A stretch of DNA of 64,000 bases from Aplidium turbinatum (taxonomy: Eukaryota; Chordata; Ascidiacea; Aplousobranchia; Polyclinidae). Below the pieces are notes generated by a model that saw only the letters and a program-made list of their open reading frames with translations, had not been told where the DNA came from and made no database searches. The stretch covers positions 27,811,608 to 27,875,607 of the forward strand of contig OU964925.1 of NCBI GenBank assembly GCA_918807975.1. Reading direction: 5' to 3'. The position numbers and the translations under genes are program-made. Each line of letters begins with the position of its first letter. Position 1 is the stretch's first letter. Shown piece after piece: positions 55,559 to 64,000 of this stretch.

Positions 55559-57037
55559 ATGTCGTATCTGAAAATAGCACTTCTAGCTTTCTTGGCCGTG
55601 TCGTGCTGCAATGGATTACCAAGTAAGTGGAACAGCGCTATTATGATTGCTTTTAATTGTAGGTTATTTCATATCAAATTAGCTTAGCCACGTTCACTCT
55701 TGTTTTTGACAAATAGGCTAAATCTATTTGCAATAACCTGCAAGGCTTACATGGGCCGAACTTGGTTTAAGAAAGTACTTATAAGCTATTCTGCGGTTAT
55801 TAAAAGTCACAGAAAAAAAAAGAAGATATTAAGTGCATTTCCTATTTTTGTACAGTAATTAAAAACAAGAAATAGAGATTCTTGCATGGGCTGCAGTGGC
55901 CTGCGTTTGGAAGAGATATCATAAAGTCCAAATATTGGCTAGCCTGCATGCCGTAGCCTATTGTAAATAAACTAAAAATGTAACGGATAGGGGTGAGACT
56001 GCAATTTAGGGGTAAGGGTATGTCTTTTCAAAGCAAAATATTTGGAAGTTTGTTTTCAAATCAAAATTTCACGTTTCTTTCTTCACTCTATTAAAATATT
56101 CTTTGTGAAATCAAACCGAATGAGAAGGGTCGTTAAGAGGATATTTTGGGCCCTGTGCCAATGAGACTCTTGGGCCCCAAATCAAGTGATTCATATGAAA
56201 ACACACAGTATCCAAAGAATACGCTGTGTTTTCCTCATGCTTCCGGGCTCTTAAAATTATCCTTGGTCTGGTCCAAAAAGTAAGCTAACCCCTGGACCAC
56301 CTGTCAACGCTACTGTGTCTGAGTTTCGTGAATAAAACCTATAAGCCTACAAACATTACAACTTTTCATTACAGTAGCCTATGATTTGTCATGTCCGAAC
56401 GATTAAACATAACGCATCAGTACGTTAACTGAATTCAGTAAGGCACATTTTTTTATCAAACCTGTTTCATAGCCTACAAGCCAGTTTTGCAATCTTTTTA
56501 TGATGGTAACTAATGTTAGCCTATATATTTTTCTCAGCATTTTCTGGACAGAGCCTTCGAGGACAAGACATGAACGGAGCAGACAGAAGTGGTACACGTT
56601 TCAGTGGATCTGATCTTAGAGGAATCAATATGTACGGAACTAACTGTACTAAGTGCGATTTCACTGGTGCCGATAGCCGTGGTGGGAATTTTTATGGAAG
56701 CCTTGGCTCTTTCTCTGACTTCAGTGGATCTGATTTCTCCGGCTGTCGATTTTATGGTACAGCGTTTTCAAATTCTCGGTTTGTGGGTGCGGATTTTAGT
56801 GGCTCAGCATTTTACGGAGTAGACTTCAGCAAATCTGATTACACGAGTGCGGATTTTTCAGGGAGTATTTTTGTCGGTTCCACCTTTCGTGAGTCTCAGT
56901 TTTTTCTCGCTGATTTTAGCGGCACTGAATATCAAAGCTGTGATTTTGGAGATTCTAACTTTACCAGCGCAGACTTCTCAGGTTCGGAAAGAGTGACTTC
57001 CGTTTTTCAAGGTGTGGGATTGGAATTTGATGAATAA
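55559..57037 (+). CDS. Gene B: secreted pentapeptide-repeat protein, two exons
   Basis: Exon 1 55559-55622 (signal peptide MSYLKIALLAFLAVSCCNG) is joined to exon 2 56538-57037 across a 915-nt intron with GTAAGT and TTCTCAG. The phase 1 junction gives a 187-residue protein. Residues about 22-187 form about 28 pentapeptides ([38 protein letters not shown], and others), then an acidic tail FDE. Two NCTKC-type cysteines are kept. No membrane segment follows the signal peptide, so the mature protein is probably secreted and forms a stiff square beta-helix. Animal pentapeptide proteins are few and mostly intracellular, so a secreted one is unusual. Its partner and role are unknown. Confidence 0.85.
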
Positions 57038-57238
57038 CCAACAAGCGTTCTATGTCACAAATAGCTTATGTAAAGATAAAACTAAAGGGTGGCTTTTTTG
57101 CATGAACAAATTTCTTTGAGTTTCATCAGTTCGCCGACTGTTTTTCTTCTCGTAAAAACAAGTAGGCTATATTTGTCTTACAAGAGTCAGTGCGCTTTTT
57201 ATGTTGTGTTATAATACGCAGGAACTTATTTAAAAATC

Positions 57239-57244
57239 AATAAA
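57239..57244 (+). terminator. Candidate polyadenylation signal of gene B
   Basis: AATAAA about 200 bp after the stop codon. The matching place in copy A (about 37560-37600) has lost the exact hexamer. Confidence 0.45.
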
Positions 57245-58013
57245 ACTGCTATGTCAAAATCATAATTCAGTGAATGCTTGCAACACTTTGTCTTCCGTGA
57301 TGATGGTCAAAACTAAATTAAGGTCAAGGTTCAAGTTACTGTATATACGCCTAAAGGTGGACACGAAGATTGGCTTCCTTGCCTTCCCGTCCACTTAATC
57401 TAAATCTTCAACCACCAGGTGTGTAAGCCTGGATACGACAAAAAAAAGTTACTGTCTCACGTTTAGAAAAACTTTCACATGTTCGCTATTCCACAGTCAA
57501 ATAAAGAGCAAAACCATCGTTTGCAATCGGTCATTGAAGGTTTGTTTCTTTGTAAACCTTTGACATCTGACTGAGAAAGCCTTTTTAAAAGCTTAATCCT
57601 GGCAGTTTCGCATTGCCTACTTGCAGAGTAGAGGCTATGAACCGCTGACGTAGGCCGGATCACCTAGGTTGACCGAGTGAATTGTCTCGCTTATTGAAGG
57701 TTTTTGTTGCCTGTATTTTTTCCCATTCACTAGGTGCCGCTGAATGAAGGGTTGTCCTACTAAAACCACGTCACTTAAGCGCACATCCGGAGAGATAAAT
57801 CACCAAACCAGTTACCGACAGTTGATTACTTTTGCTAAAATCATGTTTATAATCTTTCTTCAGCAAAACTTGATGAATTTTTACATTGTGTGTATCTGCA
57901 CTCGTCACAGAGGCTTTTAGTGTAGCAGCACATTGAACACGACACAGATCTCATGATGCCAGGTGAGTAGAATAGCCACACCAAGAAACGTAGCTACAAA
58001 AGTTGCTTACAAG
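57245..58013. other. 3' flank of gene B, shared with copy A
   Basis: It includes an old reversed SINE family 2 copy at 57585-57810. It ends at CTTACAAG, the target of the next insertion. No gene. Confidence 0.5.
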
Positions 58014-59064
58014 CAGTGCTGTATTCGAGGGTATACGGCGGTATACGCAGTATAATCTCTGCTTTTTCGAGCAACTAATAGTATACCCTCTGGTTTTCCA
58101 AAGAGAGTGCCTGCCTATTAGGGTGGGTCGAAATTTGGACTTTTTCTCCGATTTCATTGCTACAAACTTTTTTTCTTGCGAATAGTCATAAAACGACATT
58201 CCTGAAAATTTGAGCTTGATCGGACATCGTCTTCATTTCTAAAAATTGCGATTTATAAAGGTACCTGAAGCGATTTTTTAGAGGCTTGAAAATACATTGT
58301 TTTAATTAGGAAGTTGTTTTCACGAGATTTGAAAACGTCATAACTTACTTAGCCTAATTCTTATTGTAAAAAGATGATTTATGCGTCAACAGATTCAGTA
58401 TAATTAGGAGAATCCAATTCATTGTGTACTGACTCCGCAAAATGATGACGTCATCAATGACGTCATTAAACAGTAATTTGCAAATAACGATAAAACTGAT
58501 AATTCTACAATACATGCTTCATCTCTAAGTCATTTGATAATGAATTGATGTACTTTCTAAACATAAACATCATGCTGGTGCTTGATGGCGTAATTGATGA
58601 CGTCATCTACATTATTAAATTACATTTCACTATGATGGCTTCTGGAAAATATTGCGTGTTTCTGATAGATAATGGATCGTTATCAATTAGTTATGATTCG
58701 CTTGATTTTAAATAACAATATTGCTTTTTAAAGATTTGTTCCACACTGCCTTTCCGGGTATGCAAAATAGGCATTCTTTTTAACATATTTCAACGCAATG
58801 TCTCGAATTTTATCAGGCAAAAGTGAACAGCACTGCAATGATTTAAGGATATGCTTTGGTCCGTCTTTGTACAATGGTTCACATGTTATATTAAACCAAC
58901 ATGAGGCATATTGAATGACTATATGCGCAACAATTATTTTCAAGTTTTCTGCAATGTCACTTGGCAATTTGTGGTCACTGATGTATAGTTTGTAGCAACG
59001 TGAAGCGAAAGTTAGCCACCGCGAATGATTTAACGGACCAATCTTTGCGTACATCAGTTTAGAT

Positions 59065-59844
59065 CAAGGGTCTCAAACTCAACTTGCTCTGAGGGCCAAA
59101 TGAACACTTGTAAATCGACTCGAAGGCCGCACAACACATTTCAGGACTGCTCCCCATTCAGCGGCACCTAATGGATGGAATAATTCCCGACAACAACACT
59201 TCAACAATCGAAAAACTTCACTCTGCCAATCTCGGCAACCGGGCCTGCGTCAAAATCCTCTACAAGCATGCGAAACTACCAGGAATAACCTATCAAGGCT
59301 TTGTTAGTCCGAGGGTAAAGATTCAAAACAAACCAATAAACAAAATAACACAGTGAAAACGCAATAAAAAAGATACTGTACAGTAGTAAGAACACACCAA
59401 GAACATTAGATCGCAAGAAAAATTAGTAAGAACAAAGAGATGGAAAAACACTGTCCAACGCAAAAAAACAAAAAAGAAAAACAAAAAACACGCAAATGTA
59501 ACGACGGACTTGGAGAGCTAAAATCTTGCGATCAACTTTCAAAAACGCGGTAAAAACTAAACTGTTCAAGAATTGACTTCAGCAAGTGCCAAAGTTACTA
59601 TTGCAATTATGGCACAATGAGTGAATAAGCAATGTGATTGCGATGTAACAATACGAGTTTCCCGCACGCAAAAATGGCGCGACAGTAGTGTTAAAAAGTC
59701 GTCTGAAGTTTGTTGAGCATTTTATCTTTCTATATAGAAAAATATGTACTGTGATTGTGAATTATTTCAAAGTTTAAAAATGCATCGCGGGCCGCACCAA
59801 AAGTTTTCGAGGGCCGCATGCGGCCCGCGTGTTTGAGACCCTTG
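59065..59844. mobile_element. hAT-type MITE, TSD GTTTAGAT (first of a tandem pair)
   Basis: The ends are CAAGGGTCTCAAAC and GTTTGAGACCCTTG. GTTTAGAT lies at 59057-59064 and 59845-59852. GGGCCGCACC-type sequence lies near both ends. A truncated SINE family 2 copy (about 59130-59345) is nested inside. Confidence 0.9.
59130..59345 (+). mobile_element. SINE family 2, lacking its tRNA head
   Basis: It begins ACACATTTCAGGACTGCTCC and runs to the AAAGATTCAAAACAAACCAA end, matching 45800-46028. Nested in the MITE at 59065-59844. Confidence 0.75.
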
Positions 59845-59852
59845 GTTTAGAT

Positions 59853-61013
59853 CAGCGGTTCTCAACCAGTGGGCCATGGCTCACTGGTGGGCCATAGAAG
59901 CATTTTGAGTGGGCCACAGACATATTTTAAAAACTGACAGATTTATTGAAACATTTTGTTTCATTTTTGTCACTAGGCTATAGTCAATTTTACACTTGTG
60001 TGTTTGTTTAGTTACAATGAATGATGCTGCTGTTTTTAGCTACAAAGTGGCAATCATCATTCTATCTAAGTATTGCAACATACAGTACCGTACAGTTTTA
60101 CATCAACTCAGTTTTTACAACACTTTATGATGTAATAGACTACTAGTTTGTGGTTACAATTAAGCCATCTTTATAAGCGGTAGCCTTAATTATTGAACTT
60201 CTGCAGATCCGCTTTTTAGTAGGCTACGTGCAGCATTTTATTTTGTGGATTATTTGGGGAGGAATTGACAATACAGTACTTGAATCTTTAAGTTTGACAA
60301 AAATTACATTAAGTATGCAGCCTACCAGGGGCGCCGAAAGCGGGGGGGGGCAGGGGGGGCGAAAGCCCCCTGCCCTCAACTTTTCTGCGGATGGGGGGGC
60401 AGGGGGGCAATGATGCCCTTTTGAGGTCATGTAAGCTACTGCACATTTTGCAATATAACAATTTCTGCTATTCGCTTTTAGCCTAATTATAATCTTTCAT
60501 TGTTGCCTCAAAATAATATTCACGACACAAAATTCTGTATCACAGTAGGTTACATCATTATAACATAGCATGATGCCCTTCTGTGCCATTGTTCTTTGCC
60601 TAAAACTTAAAAAAAAGGCTTTTCAACCACAAAAGTGTCCTTTTTTCATAATCCTGCCCCCCACCCCCCCCCCCCCCCCCCAGTCAAAAATCGTTCCGGC
60701 GCCCCTGCAGCCTACATCAATTTTTGATAACAGAAAAGAAAGAGGACAATGCGTATTATGTTGTAAAGTTCTTAGTCATCCAAATTACAAGAAGGATGAA
60801 GATGTGAATTTTTTTTAACGAAAAAAAATACTGTGAAGCGTCAGCGCCTGGATTCAACAAGGGGATTCCAGTAACATTCCAAAGGCAATGTTTTGCTGCT
60901 TTTTGTTTATAAATCTTTTTTGTAATTTTTTTCTTACATAAAAACTGAATGGGCCACAGAACTTTTATGCAAACAAAAGTGGGCCACGAAAGAAAAAAGG
61001 TTGAGAACCACTG
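59853..61013. mobile_element. hAT-type element, TSD GTTTAGAT (second of a tandem pair)
   Basis: The ends are CAGCGGTTCTCAACC and GGTTGAGAACCACTG. GTTTAGAT lies at 59845-59852 and 61014-61021. GTGGGCCA-type repeats lie inside both ends. No transposase. It contains the G/C-rich MITE at 60326-60707. Confidence 0.9.
60326..60707. mobile_element. hAT-type MITE with G and C runs, TSD CAGCCTAC
   Basis: The ends are CAGGGGCGCCGAAAGC and GTTCCGGCGCCCCTG. CAGCCTAC lies at 60318-60325 and 60708-60715. Long G runs near 60341-60360 and 60394-60410 and an uninterrupted C run near 60664-60681 could form quadruplexes. Confidence 0.9.
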
Positions 61014-61717
61014 GTTTAGATGAAACATAGCCATTTCTAATGGCATTGGTAATCTCGTACAGATACCTTTGATCAGTCGATAGATCTTTTACTATGTGCT
61101 CCGGTAGCAAACGATTTCCTGGCCCCATCTTCACAGGCACAAATAAAGGGTTGACTTCTTCAAATTCAACTCTACATAGAAGCTTCCCTATTGGCCCTTT
61201 AAATGGTCTGTCACCACTGCTGGTAGGTCTATCTAATGTAGCGAAGACGTGTCGAAGGGGTAACTCGTTGGCTGCATCTGTGCAACATGCATATAAACCA
61301 ACCCACACGATGACCAAGGCGTTGTTCCAGTCCAGTTATCACACCTGATTTAAATCCAGTGTTTACATTCACGGAATTACACCCAACTACTTTGACACAA
61401 TGCACCATAGTGTATTATATTTTTTGATGCAGTTCATGAGAGCATTTGTAATATCTTCACTCAGCTGTTCCTGATATTGGACTGACAACAGTTAAATACT
61501 GATTTCCAGGTTTCTGATCAACACTGTAGTGTTCTTCGCGAACAAAAATCTTGCCACCTGTTCTTGATGCTATCTTAATAGTTTCATCGTAATAAAGTGG
61601 GTGACGTCATCAAATACGTCATCAAGTACCAGCATGATGTTTATGTTTGGAAAGAACATCAATTCATTATCAAATAACTTAGAGATGAAGCATGTAGAAT
61701 TATCAGTTTTATTGCTA

Positions 61718-62533
61718 CAGTAGAACTCGGTTAATCCGGATTCGGTTAATCCGGATCTTCGCCTAATCCGGATGAAACTGGAAGTACAAATGATTTGTAA
61801 TCTTTTTCTTAAGAAACAGCTTCGGATTATCCGGATTATTTAATCCGGATCTTCGCCTATTCCGGACAAAAGTTGCGCTTTCTCTATCGCTTTATCCGGA
61901 TTTTCCAGACAGTTTTGCCATTTTATGCTAAAACGTAACGTGGCTTATTGCGAGAAATTTCTTATCTATTGTTCCGTTAATGTGACGCAATAAATTATTG
62001 CGGATTTCTTCTTTTCATGAACAGTAATCCCTCCTAACGCAAAATTCGTGCGCAAATGCCCAAACTCGTACTGTAACTTGAAAAGATGTCGGTGGAATTT
62101 TCGGCGGTATGTCGGTGATGTTTTTCCAATAGAAGACTTTGTTTGATTTTTTGTAAGTTTTCCAAAGAAACTCGTCTTCCGTAACTGTTTTCAAAAGTTT
62201 TGAGTGACTACAGATTATTCCGACACGCATGTCTGAAGATATAACTTTTGCCAGTGTGTTCTTGCGTTAGACGCAGAGTCTACAAATACATTCATTTTAC
62301 ATGCATACTGCATTTCAAAAGAACTCTATCACTGGGTCGCTAATGTGGTGATCGCGCGTCTCGGAATTGACAGATGACCACACTAATGCGTTCAATTTCG
62401 GTAATTTTTACCGATACCCTTCTATCTAGGTAGCGTCAGGCTTGATAAAAACCGTCATCGGTTAATCCGGATCTTCGCCTAATCCGGATGGAATCGCCGG
62501 TCAAATCGAATCCGGATTAACCGAGTTCTACTG
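61718..62533. mobile_element. pogo/Tigger-type MITE
   Basis: The ends are CAGTAGAACTCGGTTAATCC, inverted, with TA on both sides (61716-61717 and 62534-62535). It is the sister of 29733-30331, in the opposite orientation, and about 220 bp longer. It splits the right inverted repeat of the 58119-62896 element. Confidence 0.88.
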
Positions 62534-62947
62534 TATTTGCAAATTACTGTTTAATGACGTCATTGATGACGTCATTATTTTGCGGAGTCAGTACACAATG
62601 AATTGGATTCTCCTAATTATATTGAATCTGTTGACGCATAAATCATCTTTTTACAATAAGAATTAAGTAAGTTATGACGTTTTCAAATCTCGTGAAAACA
62701 ACTCCATATTAAAAACAATGCATTTTCAAGCCTCGAAAAAATCGCTTCAGGTACCTTTATAAATCGCGATTTTTAGAAATGAAGACGATGTCCGATCAAG
62801 CTCAAATTTTCAGGAATGTCGTTTTATGACTATTTGCAAGAAAAAAGGTTTGTAGCAATGAAATCGGAGAAAAAGTCCAAATTTCGACCCACCCTACTGC
62901 CTATGCTATCCTTACTGATTCTTGACAACTACTAGATCCCAATTTGT

Positions 62948-63017
62948 AAAGTCAAGTCAAGTCAAGTCAATTTATTTTGTTTTAACAGCGCCATATATTA
63001 ACAAATAATCAGAGTAT
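62948..63017 (+). repeat. Interspersed repeat with (TCAAG)n end, short copy
   Basis: Four copies of AAGTC, then AATTTATTTTGTTTTAACAG and GCGCCATATATTAAC. Third copy of the family. Confidence 0.6.
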
Positions 63018-63146
63018 TTTGATGTTGATAATTCATGTTATGGTAGAATAAAGATTAGTATTTTGAAAGTTGTGTATTATTTATCATTTTGGCAAACCTG
63101 GCAGTATACCCTGTGCTTTTTTTACGAATACAGCACTGCTTACAAG

Positions 63147-64000
63147 CAATGTTAAAGTAACGTGTCGGGACTTCGTTTTCAGGTTATGCTGCTTCATGTT
63201 TTCTGTTGTAAAGTCGATCAAAAACACGAGTAAAACTTGGTTCAAATATTATGCCTGTAAAAAACGTGACGGTCAAATCACGTAAACACTAGGCTACCAC
63301 TATTCCAATAAGTGACTGTAGCTCATAAATCAAAATAAATTCACTTGATTCTCCATTGTTTACACAAACCTCACGCAATCTCGCGACTATATAATGTATT
63401 TCAGGTTACCTCTCGTGAAGAACAAAAAAACTAGACAAACGATTTGACGAAAAACGTTAAAAGGCAAAATAAGCGATTGCTGGTGCAACCAATAATTCGC
63501 TCAAAACCATTCTTTACAAGTCATGCCAATGGCAAACTCTCCGACATAAAATAGCTCAGTCTTCTTTTAGATTAGATTCTACGCTTGTTTAATCGGTAGC
63601 CTACACGAAAGCGTCCTATTCCATTAAGGAACTAGGAGAATACTGTGAAGGTTTTCTGATAATGGTTGTGTATTTTTGTAAGGCAATGGTTTCTAGATTA
63701 TTTAACAAAAAAACGGAGCCTACGGCGGCACAATTGCCTTGTCACAAAAGCATCGGAAATAGTCTTCAAACCACACGATAGTTCCACCACACAAATTGTG
63801 AATCAATACTGAATGCGGTGACATCAGTAACATTGTTAGTTGCTGGAAGTATGAAGCCTTTAATAATAATGCACGAAACCTGACTTTGCTCCAAAAGCTT
63901 TGAATCACTGACATTGACACAGTACAATCAATGCAAAAGATAGCGTAGGGTAGGGCATGACACTGCAAACCTGAAGCGGCAGCATCCAAGCCCTCATGCT
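63147..64000. other. End of copy B and gene-free flank
   Basis: 63147-63402 aligns with 38462-38641. An extra segment (about 63206-63290) is private to B. From 63403 the sequence is unique. The frame 63989-63720 on the minus strand has no recognisable features. Confidence 0.45.

Larger units (their letters stand above)
58728..61317 (-). pseudogene. Transposase of the TAGGGTGG element, split by two hAT insertions
   Basis: The first part (61317-61022) reads LYACCTDAANELPLRHVFAT, then GDRPFKGPIGKLL and LSTDQRYLYEITNAIRNGY. The second part (59056-58728) reads MYAKIGPLNHSRWLTFASR, then YKLYISDHKLPSDIAENLKI and LPDKIRDIALKYVKKNA. If the two hAT elements and the extra target copies are set aside, the frame runs straight through GTTTAGAT. 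The GPLNHSRWLT motif is typical of an uncharacterised group of invertebrate transposon proteins. Upstream exons are not clear. Confidence 0.65.
58119..62896 (-). mobile_element. TAGGGTGG-type element with long inverted repeats, TSD CTGCCTAT
   Basis: The ends are TAGGGTGGGTCGAAATTTGG, inverted. CTGCCTAT lies at 58111-58118 and 62897-62904. The inverted repeats run for about 500 bp and contain six TGACGTCA octamers. The right arm is split by the pogo-type MITE. Transposase pieces on the minus strand relate to the protein of the 1512-5225 element in general layout. Confidence 0.9.
58014..63138. mobile_element. hAT-type element, outermost level of the second nest, TSD CTTACAAG
   Basis: The ends are CAGTGCTGTATTCG and CGAATACAGCACTG. 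CTTACAAG lies at 58006-58013 and 63139-63146. Copy A shows the empty site GATTACAAGCAATG at about 38456. Its own sequence is about 340 bp, mostly at the ends (GTATACCCTCTGG and its inverted partner), and includes the (TCAAG)n repeat at 62948-63017. Confidence 0.9.
53845..63402 (+). repeat. Segmental duplication, copy B
   Basis: Counterpart of 13920-38641. It lacks the 17-kb block with gene A exons 2-7, and the junction reads AGCTTAGCCACGTTCACTC at about 55682. Its private insertions are a SINE at 53990-54283 and the 5.1-kb nest at 58014-63138. Shared old elements (a hAT end at 54600-54679, SINE pieces at 55308-55425 and 57585-57810) show what was present before duplication. Confidence 0.85.

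Noticed and set aside
36865-57037. Pentapeptide exons as bacterial contamination
   Set aside because: They sit in an AT-rich, intron-containing, SINE- and hAT-filled duplication and have spliced signal exons.
63720-63989. 89-residue minus-strand frame as a gene
   Set aside because: No motif, no splice context and no counterpart in copy A.

Overview
The window looks like nuclear DNA of an invertebrate animal, probably marine. It is AT-rich, has kilobase introns with GT/AG junctions, and carries Penelope-like, RTE, R2-like and hAT elements plus tRNA-derived SINEs. The species cannot be fixed from the sequence. Most of the window is transposon. The palindromic string GTAGGCTAC / TAGGCCTAC recurs throughout the non-coding DNA.

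The clearest host gene is a secreted pentapeptide-repeat protein present in two copies. Copy B (55.56-57.04 kb) has two exons: a signal peptide and a 500-nt exon coding for about 28 pentapeptides. Copy A uses the same signal exon (18.15 kb) and the same 500-nt exon (36.87 kb). They are 18.7 kb apart, with six phase-compatible extra exons (23.7-30.6 kb) between them that code for an unrecognised extracellular domain and a Thr/Pro-rich linker. The full chain closes in frame at 455 codons. The copies lie in a segmental duplication, about 13.92-38.64 kb (A) and 53.85-63.40 kb (B). Because each copy carries different transposon insertions, the other copy often shows the empty site.

Layout. 0-5.8 kb: exons of a CXC-type gene, a LINE and SINE, and a near-complete DNA transposon (1512-5225) with 8-bp target duplications and long inverted repeats. 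7.6-13.7 kb: a solo LTR, hAT elements, a host-like acidic exon split by a hAT insertion, and a Penelope-like fragment with inverted arms carrying hammerhead-like motifs. 13.9-38.6 kb: duplication copy A, with nested hATs, SINEs, a piggyBac-like MITE, an RTE reverse transcriptase ORF, a Tc1/mariner relic, a pogo-type MITE and a broken Ty3/Gypsy-like element with a fold-back end. 39.3-43.7 kb: hAT pieces, an 82-bp perfect inverted repeat and an R2-like LINE with restriction-like endonuclease. 43.9-52.8 kb: a deep nest of hAT elements inside an older hAT transposase. 53.9-64 kb: copy B followed by a second multi-level nest.

At least thirteen hAT-type insertions are delimited by matching terminal repeats and 8-bp target duplications, so the order of many insertions can be read directly. 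No CRISPR, rRNA or intact tRNA gene was seen.
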